Shown piece by piece: positions 54,662-63,180 of a stretch of 64,000 bases of DNA. Origin of the DNA: Bacillus manliponensis (GTDB lineage: Bacteria; Bacillota; Bacilli; Bacillales; Bacillaceae_G). The position numbers were made by a program, and so were the translations under genes. Every line of letters begins with the position of its first letter. The stretch's first letter is position 1. Below the pieces are notes generated by a model, which saw nothing but the letters and a program-made list of their open reading frames with translations, was not told where the DNA came from and searched no databases. The DNA lies in NCBI RefSeq assembly GCF_000712595.1, contig NZ_JOTN01000010.1, positions 97,601 through 161,600 of the forward strand. Reading direction: 5' to 3'.

Positions 54662-54856
54662 AAAAATGTTTCTGTTTCGTTGGGAGAGAATCTGGTCATG
54701 CACAGTGATAGTTAGTGTTCTTGACTGGCGTATATGAGATAAGGCAAGCAGAAGTTTTGCATTGTCTCCATTAGTAGTGAAGTTAGTGTCTTGAGCGTTC
54801 AAATATGTTTGAATGATTATCATGAGTTCCTATGGTAATACCCCTATAAAATATAT
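54662..54856. other. Non-coding stretch after etfA
   Basis: No coding frame is seen. Two similar segments occur (GTTAGTGTTCTTGA at about 54711 and GTTAGTGTCTTGA at about 54783), followed by a palindromic TTCAAATATGTTTGAA. It resembles degraded sequence or an unrecognised 3' RNA element; I cannot assign a function. Confidence 0.35.
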
Positions 54857-54892
54857 AAAAAGCGAGAAGTCCCCTGCTTCTCGCTTTTTTCC
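54857..54892 (+). terminator. Terminator of the etfA transcript
   Basis: AAAAGCGAGAAG pairs with CTTCTCGCTTTT over a short loop and ends in a T-run. Confidence 0.88.
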
Positions 54893-55022
54893 GTAATGAA
54901 CGGTGTTTTTTGTAGTATAAAGGAGCATTTTTTTGTTACAATACATAACGATACATAATATTCGCCACGTATATAACTTAGTGATATACTTGAGGTAGAA
55001 ACAGTATGAAGGAGGAAATCAG

Positions 55023-55337
55023 ATGGCTATTGTAAACGCAACTGATCAAAATTTCGCAGCTGAAACAAGCGAAGGGCTTGTATTAGTAGATTTTTGGGCA
55101 CCATGGTGTGGTCCTTGTAAAATGATCGCTCCTGTATTAGAAGAAATTGATGCAGAGTTAGGCGATAAAGTAAAGGTAGTAAAAGTAGACGTTGATGAAA
55201 ACCAAGAAACAGCTCGTAACTTCGAAGTAATGAGCATTCCAGCTCTTTTCGTATTAAAAGACGGTAAAGTGGTTGAGCAAGCACTAGGCTACAAACCAAA
55301 AGAAGCGTTAGAAGAACTATTATCTAACCATATATAA
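55023..55337 (+). CDS. trxA: Thioredoxin
   Basis: 104 residues with the active site WCGPCK (Cys29 and Cys32) inside VDFWAPWCGPCKMIAPVLEE, and the cis-Pro loop MSIPALFVLKDGK. It reduces disulfides in many cytoplasmic proteins and is normally essential in Bacillus. GAAGGAGG precedes the ATG. It lies between etfA and uvrC, as in B. subtilis, and is closed by its own terminator. Confidence 0.97.
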   Translation: MAIVNATDQNFAAETSEGLVLVDFWAPWCGPCKMIAPVLEEIDAELGDKVKVVKVDVDENQETARNFEVMSIPALFVLKDGKVVEQALGYKPKEALEELLSNHI

Positions 55338-55339
55338 TA

Positions 55340-55371
55340 TAAAAAGGTTGCCATTTGGCAGCCTTTTTTAT
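55340..55371 (+). terminator. Terminator after trxA
   Basis: AAAGGTTGCCA pairs with TGGCAGCCTTT, followed by T residues. Confidence 0.85.
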
Positions 55372-55405
55372 ATGTCATCTATTTTCTTTTTCTTGTCATT
55401 TGTTT

Positions 55406-55427
55406 TACAATAAAAGAACGTATGTTG
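55406..55427 (+). promoter_or_regulatory. LexA-like box at the uvrC promoter
   Basis: TACAAT (55406-55411) looks like a -10 element. Five bases on, GAACGTATGTTG (55416-55427) fits GAAC-N4-GTTY apart from its last base, in the position of a repressor site. The -35 is weak. SOS control is a reasonable but unproved reading. Confidence 0.4.
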
Positions 55428-55460
55428 CGGTGTAATAGTAGTGGGAAGAGGTGAATGGCA

Positions 55461-57239
55461 GTGCATAATCAGTTGAAAGAGAAACTAGAAATTTTACCAG
55501 ATCAGCCAGGTTGTTATTTAATGAAAGATAAACAAGGCACAGTAATTTATGTTGGAAAAGCGAAAGTATTAAAAAATCGTGTGCGTTCTTATTTTACAGG
55601 TTCACATGATGGGAAAACGCTTCGTCTTGTTAATGAAATTGTAGATTTAGAGTATATTGTCACCTCTTCAAACTTAGAAGCACTTATTTTAGAGCTAAAC
55701 TTAATTAAAAAATATGATCCGAAATATAATATCGCCTTAAAAGATGATAAAACATATCCATTTATTAAAATTACAGCGGAAGATCAGCCGCGTTTACTAA
55801 TTACAAGAAGTGTAAAGAAAGATAAAGGAAAATACTTTGGACCTTATCCAAATGCGCAGTCTGCGTATGAAACGAAAAAGCTACTTGATAGAATGTATCC
55901 GCTTCGTAAGTGTACAAATATGCCAGATAAAGTTTGTTTGTACTATCATATCGGACAATGTTTGGCCCCTTGTGTCAAAGAAGTATTAGAAGAAGAGAAT
56001 AATGAAATTGTAGATAGCATTAGTAAGTTTTTAAGTGGTGGCCATAAAGAAGTGCGAACAGAATTAGAAGAGAAAATGTATGAGGCCTCTGAAAAATTAG
56101 ATTTTGAACGAGCAAAAGAGCTCCGTGATCAAATTTCGCATATGGATGCAATTATGGAAAAGCAAAAGATGATTATGAGCGACTTAGTTGATCGTGATAT
56201 TTTTGGTTATGCAGTTGATAAAGGTTGGATGTGTGTGCAAGTCTTTTTTGTTCGAAAAGGGAAGCTCATTGAAAGAGATGTTTCGATGTTTCCAATTTAT
56301 GATGAGCCAGAAGAAGGTTTTTTAACGTTTATCGGGCAGTTTTATGATCAAAACCAAAATTTCAAACCAAAAGAAATTGTTGTACCAAGTACGATTGATA
56401 ATGAAATGGTGGAAACATTTTTAGCTGTAAAGGCTGTACAGCCAAAACGTGGTAAGAAAAAAGAATTAGTAGATTTAGCGAGTAAAAATGCAAAGATTGC
56501 GCTTGGTGAAAAATTTTATTTAATTGAGCGTGATGAAGAACGCACCATTAAAGCAGTAGAAAATTTAGGGGAACATTTAGAAATTGAAACACCGCATCGT
56601 ATTGAAGCCTTTGATAACTCCAATATACAAGGAACAAATCCGGTTTCTGCGATGGTTGTATTTATCGATGGAAAAGCTGCGAAAAAAGAGTACCGGAAAT
56701 ATAAAATTAAAACAGTTCAAGGACCGGATGATTATGAGTCGATGCGAGAAGTCGTGCGGCGCCGATATGCACGTGTATTAAAAGAAGGTTTACCGTTGCC
56801 AGATTTAATTGTTATTGATGGTGGAAAAGGTCACTTAGCTGCTGTAACAGATGTGTTAGAGAATGAGCTTGGATTACTCATTCCAACTGCCGGCCTTGTA
56901 AAAGATGATAAACATAAAACGTCTCATTTAATTATTGGTGATCCGCCAGAGCCGGTTATATTAGAACGAAACAGTCAGGAATTTTATTTATTGCAACGTA
57001 TTCAAGATGAAGTACACCGATTTGCCATTACATTCCATCGACAAATGCACGGAAAATCTTTAATTCAGTCGGCTTTAGATGGAATACCAGGTGTTGGGGA
57101 AAAACGTAAAAAGATATTGTTGAAGCATTTTGGCTCTGTGAAAAAGATGAAAGAAGCGACCACTGAACAGTTTATTGAAGCGGGAATGCCGCAAACTGTA
57201 GCGGAAACGATTCAATCTTATTTTGCCAAAGATAAGTAA
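55461..57239 (+). CDS. uvrC: Excinuclease ABC subunit C
   Basis: 592 residues; it makes both incisions in nucleotide excision repair with UvrA and UvrB. The GIY-YIG nuclease opens the protein ([29 protein letters not shown]), a UVR segment that binds UvrB follows near 200-235, then the RNase H-like nuclease ([31 protein letters not shown]) and a C-terminal helix-hairpin-helix pair. I chose GTG 55461 (MHNQLKEKL) because GAAGAGG at 55445-55451 is nine bases away; ATG 55455 is only three bases from it. Confidence 0.95.
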   Translation: MHNQLKEKLEILPDQPGCYLMKDKQGTVIYVGKAKVLKNRVRSYFTGSHDGKTLRLVNEIVDLEYIVTSSNLEALILELNLIKKYDPKYNIALKDDKTYPFIKITAEDQPRLLITRSVKKDKGKYFGPYPNAQSAYETKKLLDRMYPLRKCTNMPDKVCLYYHIGQCLAPCVKEVLEEENNEIVDSISKFLSGGHKEVRTELEEKMYEASEKLDFERAKELRDQISHMDAIMEKQKMIMSDLVDRDIFGYAVDKGWMCVQVFFVRKGKLIERDVSMFPIYDEPEEGFLTFIGQFYDQNQNFKPKEIVVPSTIDNEMVETFLAVKAVQPKRGKKKELVDLASKNAKIALGEKFYLIERDEERTIKAVENLGEHLEIETPHRIEAFDNSNIQGTNPVSAMVVFIDGKAAKKEYRKYKIKTVQGPDDYESMREVVRRRYARVLKEGLPLPDLIVIDGGKGHLAAVTDVLENELGLLIPTAGLVKDDKHKTSHLIIGDPPEPVILERNSQEFYLLQRIQDEVHRFAITFHRQMHGKSLIQSALDGIPGVGEKRKKILLKHFGSVKKMKEATTEQFIEAGMPQTVAETIQSYFAKDK

Positions 57240-57267
57240 AGTCATTGTTATTTCAATGGCTTTTTTT
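57238..57267 (+). terminator. Terminator after uvrC
   Basis: AAGTCATTG pairs with CAATGGCTT across a short loop, followed by a T-run. Confidence 0.8.
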
Positions 57268-57327
57268 GTTATATTTTTTTGAAAGTCAAAATATATAGGT
57301 ACAAAATGGAGGGTTTTCTTATTAGAT

Positions 57328-57349
57328 AGGAGGAACTACTAGTATGTAA
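57328..57349 (+). other. Strong ribosome site followed by ATG-TAA
   Basis: AGGAGGAAC (57328-57336) is followed eight bases later by ATG TAA (57344-57349), then by a terminator hairpin. This is a start codon directly followed by a stop. It may be the leftover of a deleted gene or a minimal start-stop element. Confidence 0.35.
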
Positions 57350-57382
57350 AAAGTCAACCAAACATGTGTGTTTAGTTGACTA
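57346..57382 (-). terminator. Terminator of yslB
   Basis: On the minus strand AGTCAACTAAAC pairs with GTTTGGTTGACT and runs into a T-run, just after the yslB stop. Confidence 0.8.
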
Positions 57383-57393
57383 ATAGGAAGGTA

Positions 57394-57843
57394 TTATACT
57401 TCTACAGGATCTTTTACATCCCATTTTACAAGGAAGTGAATTGCATCAGAACGCTTTTTTTGCTCTTCGTAAGATTCAGCGACTACACCGCGTTGCGTTT
57501 GGATTTGCTCTGCAACAAATCCTGCTTCTAGTTGATAAGAAGAGTGCCTTTTTTCGTTATAACGTTCGGTAATAAGTGGGCTTGTTAACTGAAATTGCAT
57601 ATCACGGCGTTTATGATCTGTAATTACTAAAGTCCCCCAGCCTGCTTTTTCAAAGAAATGAATGATTTCCTCTGTCGTTTCAAGTGGATACTTTCGTGCT
57701 AAGTTTCTACCAGCCCAGTATAAAATAGCGTCAAGCTCTTTACCAAGCAAATCAGGTAGTAGCTCTTCACGTAATAATTCGTAAGCAAATGCATTTAATG
57801 AAATATTTTGTAAAGCGTCTATGTCGAATTTTTTTTCGTTCAC
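57394..57843 (-). CDS. yslB: YslB-family (DUF2507) protein
   Basis: 149 residues, with the segments ALQNISLNAFAYELLREELLPDLLG, ILYWAGRNLARKYP and GWGTLVITDHKRRDMQFQLTSPLI that I associate with YslB/DUF2507. It has no signal peptide. The position before sdhC is the same as in B. subtilis, although here it reads away from sdhCAB. A role is not established for the family. GAGGGGA precedes the ATG. Confidence 0.85.
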   Translation of the reverse strand: MNEKKFDIDALQNISLNAFAYELLREELLPDLLGKELDAILYWAGRNLARKYPLETTEEIIHFFEKAGWGTLVITDHKRRDMQFQLTSPLITERYNEKRHSSYQLEAGFVAEQIQTQRGVVAESYEEQKKRSDAIHFLVKWDVKDPVEV

Positions 57844-58296
57844 AATGTTCCCCTCTTTCTATACAGCCCATATTATATAACATTTCGTACATGGAAACAC
57901 AGGTATTTCTCGGGAAAAATATGACGGAAGAAAAATAAAGTTATCGTTGTAAAAAATCAATATATTTGTTGTAGGTTGCAGATGAGTTAGTTGGAAAAAA
58001 ATGTATTTTTTTAAAAGGATTTTAATGTATATTAGTCGTTTTTTGGAAAGGTTCCTATGAGGTCAGACCTCATTTAAAAAGTTTTATCGCATATAGGAAA
58101 ATTATGTACAAATTATGTATACGTTTTCTTGACGCTCCGACAAAAATAGGAGTAAAATGGATTTGTTATCAAATTATGCTGAAATATTTAGAATAATTTT
58201 TTCAGTTTTTCTTATAGCAATAGTGAAAAAACGTTATTGCTATAAAACAATACTGGAAACAGCAGCAGGTAAACATTCAAGGGGGGTAATGGGGAC
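57844..58296 (+). promoter_or_regulatory. sdhCAB upstream region with promoter
   Basis: No gene is seen in this 450-bp stretch. TTGACG (58129-58134), an 18-base spacer and TAAAAT (58153-58158) form the likely SigA promoter, leaving a leader of about 130 bases. Upstream of the -35, AATTATGTA occurs at 58100-58108 and 58111-58119, 11 bases apart on the same face of the helix, a possible regulator site. AAGGGGGG marks the sdhC ribosome site. Confidence 0.6.
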
Positions 58297-58923
58297 ATGA
58301 AAGGCCGCGAGTATACGTTTCGCAAGTGGCACTCATTGATGGGAGTCATCCCGGTTGGTGTCTTTTTGATTCAACACTTAATGATTAACAACTTTGCAAC
58401 AAGAGGAGCAGAAGCTTTTAACAAAGCTGCGCACTTTATGGAAATGCTTCCATTCCGCTATGCGCTGGAGATTTTCATTATCTTTATTCCATTGTTGTAC
58501 CATGCAATATATGGTCTATATATTGCGTTTACGGCGAAAAATAATGCAATATCATACAGCTACTTCCGTAACTGGATGTTCGTTCTTCAACGCATTTCAG
58601 GGGTTGTTACGCTAATCTTCTTAGCATGGCATGTATGGCAAACGCGTATTCAAGCAGCGTTAGGACAAAAAGTAGATTATGATATGATGGCAGACATTTT
58701 AAACAATCCAGCTATGTTCGCTTTCTACTTAGTTGGTGTCATTTCAACAATTTTCCACTTCGCTAATGGATTATGGACGTTCTTCATTAGCTGGGGAATT
58801 ACAGTGTCGCCTCGTTCACAACGTATTTCTACTTTTGTAACAATCGGTATTTTCTTAGCATTATCTTACGTAGGTGTGAGCTCATTATTGGCGTTCATTG
58901 ATCCACAGTTAGCAAATCAGTAA
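58297..58923 (+). CDS. sdhC: Succinate dehydrogenase cytochrome b558 subunit
   Basis: 208 residues with five membrane segments and two haem b. The conserved histidines appear in WHSLMGVIPVG, FLIQHLMINN, LAWHVWQTRI and IFHFANGLWTFFI. It anchors the SdhAB part to the membrane and passes electrons to menaquinone. The single-subunit diheme form is that of Bacillus. Its ATG follows AAGGGGGG, and sdhA starts 13 bp after its stop. Confidence 0.95.
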   Translation: MKGREYTFRKWHSLMGVIPVGVFLIQHLMINNFATRGAEAFNKAAHFMEMLPFRYALEIFIIFIPLLYHAIYGLYIAFTAKNNAISYSYFRNWMFVLQRISGVVTLIFLAWHVWQTRIQAALGQKVDYDMMADILNNPAMFAFYLVGVISTIFHFANGLWTFFISWGITVSPRSQRISTFVTIGIFLALSYVGVSSLLAFIDPQLANQ

Positions 58924-58936
58924 GGAGTGGGAGAGC

Positions 58937-60730
58937 ATGAAGGGGAAATTAATTGTAGTCGGCGGTGGACTAGCTGGCTTAATGGCAACGATTAAAGCAG
59001 CAGAAGCAGGGGTAAACGTAGAACTGTTCTCTTTAGTACCGGTAAAACGTTCTCACTCTGTATGTGCACAAGGCGGTATTAATGGTGCTGTAAATACAAA
59101 GGGAGAAGGAGATTCTCCGTTAATTCACTTTGATGATACAATTTACGGCGGTGATTTCTTAGCAAATCAGCCACCAGTAAAAGCGATGTGTGAAGCTGCA
59201 CCGGGAATTATTCATTTAATGGACCGTATGGGTGTTATGTTTAACCGTACAGAAGAAGGATTGTTAGACTTCCGTCGATTCGGTGGAACGCAACATCACC
59301 GTACAGCATTTGCAGGTGCAACAACTGGTCAGCAATTATTATATGCATTAGACGAGCAAGTGCGTCGCCATGAAGTGGCGGGCCTTGTAACGAAATATGA
59401 AGGTTGGGATTTCTTACGTGCTGTTGTAGACGACGAGGGTGTATGCCGCGGAATCGTAGCACAAGACTTACAATCTATGGAGATTAAGAGTTTCCCAGCT
59501 GATGCCGTTATTTTGGCAACAGGGGGCCCTGGTATCATCTTTGGAAAATCAACAAACTCCATTATTAATACAGGTACAGCGGCATCTGCTGTATATCAGC
59601 AGGGCGCTTATTATGCAAACGGTGAGTTTATTCAAATTCATCCAACGGCAATTCCAGGAGACGATAAATTACGTCTTATGAGTGAATCTGCTCGTGGTGA
59701 AGGTGGTCGCGTTTGGACATATAAAGATGGTAAACCATGGTACTTCTTAGAGGAGAAGTATCCAGCATACGGAAACCTTGTTCCACGTGATATTGCAACG
59801 CGTGAAATCTTTGATGTATGTGTAGAGCAAAAGCTTGGTATTAATGGGGAAAACATGGTATACCTAGATCTTTCTCATAAAGATCCAAAAGAGCTTGATA
59901 TTAAACTTGGTGGAATTATTGAAATCTATGAGAAATTCATGGGTGATGATCCACGTAAATTGCCGATGAAGATTTTCCCAGCTGTTCATTATTCAATGGG
60001 TGGATTATGGGTTGATTACAATCAAATGACAAACATTCCAGGTTTATTTGCATCTGGTGAGTGTGATTACTCTATGCACGGTGCAAACCGTCTTGGTGCA
60101 AACTCATTATTATCAGCAATTTACGGTGGTATGGTAGCTGGACCTCGTGCAATTGAGTATATGAAAGGTCTGTCTAAATCTTCTGATGCAGTTTCTTCTA
60201 CTGTATATGAACAAAATGAATTAATTGAAACAGAAAAGTTCAATGATATTTTATCTTTAGATGGTAATGAAAATGCTTATGTTATCCATAAAGAGCTTGG
60301 TGAGTGGATGACAGCGAACGTAACGGTAGTTCGTGAGAATAAGAAGTTACTAGAAACAGATAATAAAATTGTAGAATTAATGGAACGCTACAAAAAAATC
60401 AACATTAACGATACAGCAAAATGGAGTAATCAAGGTGCGTCATTTACGCGTCAGCTTGATAACATGCTACATTTAGCACGTGTAATGACAATCGGTGCTT
60501 ATAACCGTAACGAAAGTCGTGGTGCGCATTACAAACCAGAATTCCCAGAGCGTAATGACGAAGAGTTCTTAAAGACAACAATGGCGAAGTTCGTTGGTGC
60601 AAATGAAGCGCCTGCATTCCATTATGAAGATGTTGATATTTCATTAATTAAACCACGTAAGCGTGATTACACGAAGAAGAGCAAAGTAGCTGCTACAGAA
60701 GAGAAGAAGGGGGATAAGCAACATGTCTGA
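58937..60730 (+). CDS. sdhA: Succinate dehydrogenase flavoprotein subunit
   Basis: 597 residues. It binds FAD and oxidises succinate to fumarate in the TCA cycle. The N-terminal Rossmann motif (IVVGGGLAGLMATIKAAEAG) is followed by the FAD-linking HSVCAQGGINGA and the substrate region GGTQHHRTAFAG, then HPTAIPGDDKLRLMSESARGEGG and GLFASGECDYSMHGANRLGANSLL. The length is usual. GGAGTGGG precedes the ATG. sdhB overlaps its end by 8 bp, so translation is coupled. Confidence 0.97.
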   Translation: MKGKLIVVGGGLAGLMATIKAAEAGVNVELFSLVPVKRSHSVCAQGGINGAVNTKGEGDSPLIHFDDTIYGGDFLANQPPVKAMCEAAPGIIHLMDRMGVMFNRTEEGLLDFRRFGGTQHHRTAFAGATTGQQLLYALDEQVRRHEVAGLVTKYEGWDFLRAVVDDEGVCRGIVAQDLQSMEIKSFPADAVILATGGPGIIFGKSTNSIINTGTAASAVYQQGAYYANGEFIQIHPTAIPGDDKLRLMSESARGEGGRVWTYKDGKPWYFLEEKYPAYGNLVPRDIATREIFDVCVEQKLGINGENMVYLDLSHKDPKELDIKLGGIIEIYEKFMGDDPRKLPMKIFPAVHYSMGGLWVDYNQMTNIPGLFASGECDYSMHGANRLGANSLLSAIYGGMVAGPRAIEYMKGLSKSSDAVSSTVYEQNELIETEKFNDILSLDGNENAYVIHKELGEWMTANVTVVRENKKLLETDNKIVELMERYKKININDTAKWSNQGASFTRQLDNMLHLARVMTIGAYNRNESRGAHYKPEFPERNDEEFLKTTMAKFVGANEAPAFHYEDVDISLIKPRKRDYTKKSKVAATEEKKGDKQHV

Positions 60731-61484
60731 GAAAACAATCCGCCTCATTATAACAAGACAAGATGGACCGAACGGACAATCATATGATCAAGAGTTTACA
60801 ATTCCATATCGTCCAAATATGAACATTATTTCGGCGCTGATGGAAATTCGTCGTAACCCAGTTGATACAAAGGGAACGAAAACAACACCAATCGCATGGG
60901 ACATGAACTGTTTAGAGGAAGTTTGCGGTGCATGTTCTATGGTGATAAATGGTAAACCACAGCAATCTTGTACAGCCCTAGTTGATAAATTAGAGCAGCC
61001 GATTCGCTTGCAGCCGATGAAGACATTCCCGGTTGTACGTGACTTACAAGTTGATCGAAGCCGTATGTTTAGCGCGTTAAAGCGTGTAAAAGCCTGGGTA
61101 CCTATTGATGGTACGTATGACTTAGGTCCAGGACCAAGAATGCCAGAGAAAAAGCGTCAGTGGGCGTATGAACTGTCAAAATGTATGACTTGCGGTGTAT
61201 GTTTAGAGTCTTGTCCAAACGTAAACAGCAAATCAGACTTTATTGGACCAGCTCCACTTTCGCAAGCACGTCTGTTTAATGCGCATCCAACAGGTGAAAT
61301 GCATAAAGCAGAACGTTTACGTGCCATGATGGGAGACGGTGGTCTTGCAAACTGTGGTAACTCACAAAACTGCGTGCAATCATGTCCAAAGGGTATTCCA
61401 TTAACGACATCAATTGCAGCTTTAAACCGTGATACGACGATTCAATCATTTAAAGACTTCTTTGGTAGCGACAATAACTATTAA
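60723..61484 (+). CDS. sdhB: Succinate dehydrogenase iron-sulfur subunit
   Basis: 253 residues carrying three iron-sulfur clusters. The [2Fe-2S] site is in CLEEVCGACSMVINGKPQQSC, and the [4Fe-4S] and [3Fe-4S] cysteines lie in CMTCGVCLESCP and NCGNSQNCVQSCPKGIP. It moves electrons from SdhA to the haem of SdhC. AAGGGGG before its ATG lies within the sdhA gene. Confidence 0.97.
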   Translation: MSEKTIRLIITRQDGPNGQSYDQEFTIPYRPNMNIISALMEIRRNPVDTKGTKTTPIAWDMNCLEEVCGACSMVINGKPQQSCTALVDKLEQPIRLQPMKTFPVVRDLQVDRSRMFSALKRVKAWVPIDGTYDLGPGPRMPEKKRQWAYELSKCMTCGVCLESCPNVNSKSDFIGPAPLSQARLFNAHPTGEMHKAERLRAMMGDGGLANCGNSQNCVQSCPKGIPLTTSIAALNRDTTIQSFKDFFGSDNNY

Positions 61485-61487
61485 TTC

Positions 61488-61520
61488 AAATTGCCTCTTC
61501 GGTTCGAAGGGGCAATTTTT
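61488..61520 (+). terminator. Terminator after sdhB
   Basis: AATTGCC pairs with GGCAATT around an inner TTCGGTTCGAA stem, followed by a T-run that runs into a bcr1-like repeat. Confidence 0.85.
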
Positions 61521-61679
61521 ATCCTGCTATTTGCGGGCTGTAAAATCCCACCTTAAAACTTGAGAAAAAACGTGGGAAGCTTAAAAAAGCTTCAGGTGGA
61601 AGTGAATAACCCGTAAAAGCCTAATTGTTTCAACTAACAATTAGTAGGCAAGTCTACGCGCATTAAAGCTTCACTTTAT
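61518..61679 (+). repeat. bcr1-like repeat, full-length divergent copy
   Basis: 162 bp bounded by TTTAT direct repeats. It has CCTGC-TATTT-GCGGGCTGTAA, a CCCACCTTAAAACTTGAG block, CCCGTAAAAGCCTAATTG, TTCAACTAAC and AAAGCTTCACTTTAT. The 3' hairpin arm has diverged. It begins in the T-run of the sdhB terminator. Confidence 0.78.
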
Positions 61680-61695
61680 AAGGGGGAGAGAAATT

Positions 61696-62142
61696 ATGAA
61701 GAAGATTAGTTATATCGAAGATTTTGAGAAATGGTCAGAAGGTTTTTCGTTTTATACGCCAATTACTGTTCGATTTTCAGAAACTGATATGTTTGGTCAC
61801 ATGAACAACGGTGTAGCGTTTACGTATTTTGAACAAGCTCGTATCAACTTTTTTAAAGAGCTTGGATTCATGCAAGAATGGACACATGCGTCATCTGAAA
61901 CAATGGTTGTTGTTGCTGATTTACAGTGTAATTTCTTAAAACAAATTTACTTTGATGAACAGCTAAAAGTATATGTGAAAGCTGGACATATCGGTACATC
62001 TTCAGTTGATCTTCATTATATGGTGAAAAATGAAAAAGGCGACATTTGTCTTGTTGGCCGCGGTGCGATGGTGCAAGCTTCGAAGAAAACAGGTAGAGGG
62101 GAAGCTTGGCCAGAAGAATGGAAAAGGAAATTAATAGGTTGA
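61696..62142 (+). CDS. ysmA: Acyl-CoA thioesterase (YsmA-like, hotdog fold)
   Basis: 148 residues, a 4-hydroxybenzoyl-CoA thioesterase-like hotdog protein. The signature VRFSETDMFGHMNNGVAFTYFEQARINFF (about 26-54) holds the catalytic Asp and the HMNN segment. It probably hydrolyses an acyl-CoA or acyl-carrier thioester; the substrate is unknown. The position after sdhB matches B. subtilis ysmA. AAGGGGGAGAG precedes the ATG. A bcr1-like repeat separates it from sdhB. Confidence 0.83.
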   Translation: MKKISYIEDFEKWSEGFSFYTPITVRFSETDMFGHMNNGVAFTYFEQARINFFKELGFMQEWTHASSETMVVVADLQCNFLKQIYFDEQLKVYVKAGHIGTSSVDLHYMVKNEKGDICLVGRGAMVQASKKTGRGEAWPEEWKRKLIG

Positions 62143-62385
62143 TAAACAGGGGGCGTGTTGTCCTCTTTTTTGTTTTATAAAAAAATAAAAGAAAAATAAA
62201 AAATGTAAATATGATGTAAATAATATGAAAATTTTTCGTAAAAATGTGCTTTTTTTACATTATTTTTTTAATGAATTTAATTCTAATCTTCCATATAAAA
62301 CGGTTTTTATGTAATATGTATATAAAAGGATGTAATGATTTTTAAAGAATTGCTTCTTGTGTGTGGAGATTAGGAGGGAACAACA

Positions 62386-63180
62386 ATGGATTTTGCAACT
62401 ATCATCGGAATTATTCTTGGAATTATTGCGATTGTACTTGGGATGTTCTTAAAAGGAGCAGCATTAGAGGCCTTAATAAATCCAGCTGCCTTTATAATTA
62501 TTTTCGTTGGAACAATTGCAGCAATTTGTATCGCTTTTCCGATGAGTCAATTAAAACGGATTCCAAAACTATTTAAAGTTATTTTTGTGGCAAATAAAAA
62601 AAATCTGACATATGCGCAGTTGTTACATTTATTTGTACATTGGACATCGGAGAGTAGAAAGTATGGTATTTTGTCTCTTGAAAAACAGTTAGATGAAGTA
62701 GAAGATGAATTTTTACTTCGTGGTATGAAGTTTGTGATTGACGGTGTATCAGCAGAAGATTTGGAACAAATTTTAGAAGCGGAACTAGAAGCGATAGAAG
62801 AACGTCATGCAAAAGGAGCAGCCATTTTTTCGCAAGCGGGTACATACGCTCCTACACTTGGTGTACTAGGTGCTGTAATTGGGCTTGTTGCCGCTCTAGG
62901 AAACTTAACGGATATGGATAAGTTGGGTAGTGCAATTTCTGCAGCATTTATTGCAACGATTTTCGGTATTTTCTCCGGTTACGTATTATGGCATCCATTT
63001 GCTAATAAGTTAAAACAAAAATCAGCAGAAGAGTTAGAAAAAAAACGTCTTATGATTGATTGTTTACTTATGTTACAAGAAGGTACGTATCCATTTGTAA
63101 TGAAAAATCGTATTTTAGGAGCGATGCCTGCTGCTGAGCGTAGAAAGCTAGAAGAAGGAGCAGACCAAGATGCGGAGTAA
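62386..63180 (+). CDS. motA: Flagellar motor stator protein MotA
   Basis: 264 residues with four membrane segments (1-20, 27-50, about 150-175 and 185-205) and a large cytoplasmic loop between the second and third. The segment TYAPTLGVLGAVIGLVAALGNL is the conserved third membrane segment with its Pro. With MotB it forms the ion channel that drives flagellar rotation. GGAGGG precedes the ATG. It overlaps motB by 11 bp. The coupling ion (proton or sodium) cannot be told with certainty. Confidence 0.92.
   Translation: MDFATIIGIILGIIAIVLGMFLKGAALEALINPAAFIIIFVGTIAAICIAFPMSQLKRIPKLFKVIFVANKKNLTYAQLLHLFVHWTSESRKYGILSLEKQLDEVEDEFLLRGMKFVIDGVSAEDLEQILEAELEAIEERHAKGAAIFSQAGTYAPTLGVLGAVIGLVAALGNLTDMDKLGSAISAAFIATIFGIFSGYVLWHPFANKLKQKSAEELEKKRLMIDCLLMLQEGTYPFVMKNRILGAMPAAERRKLEEGADQDAE

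Noticed and set aside
54811-54826. Fur-like sequence (TGAATGATTATCATGA)
   Set aside because: It is only a partial match to the 7-1-7 pattern and lies before a terminator, not at a promoter.
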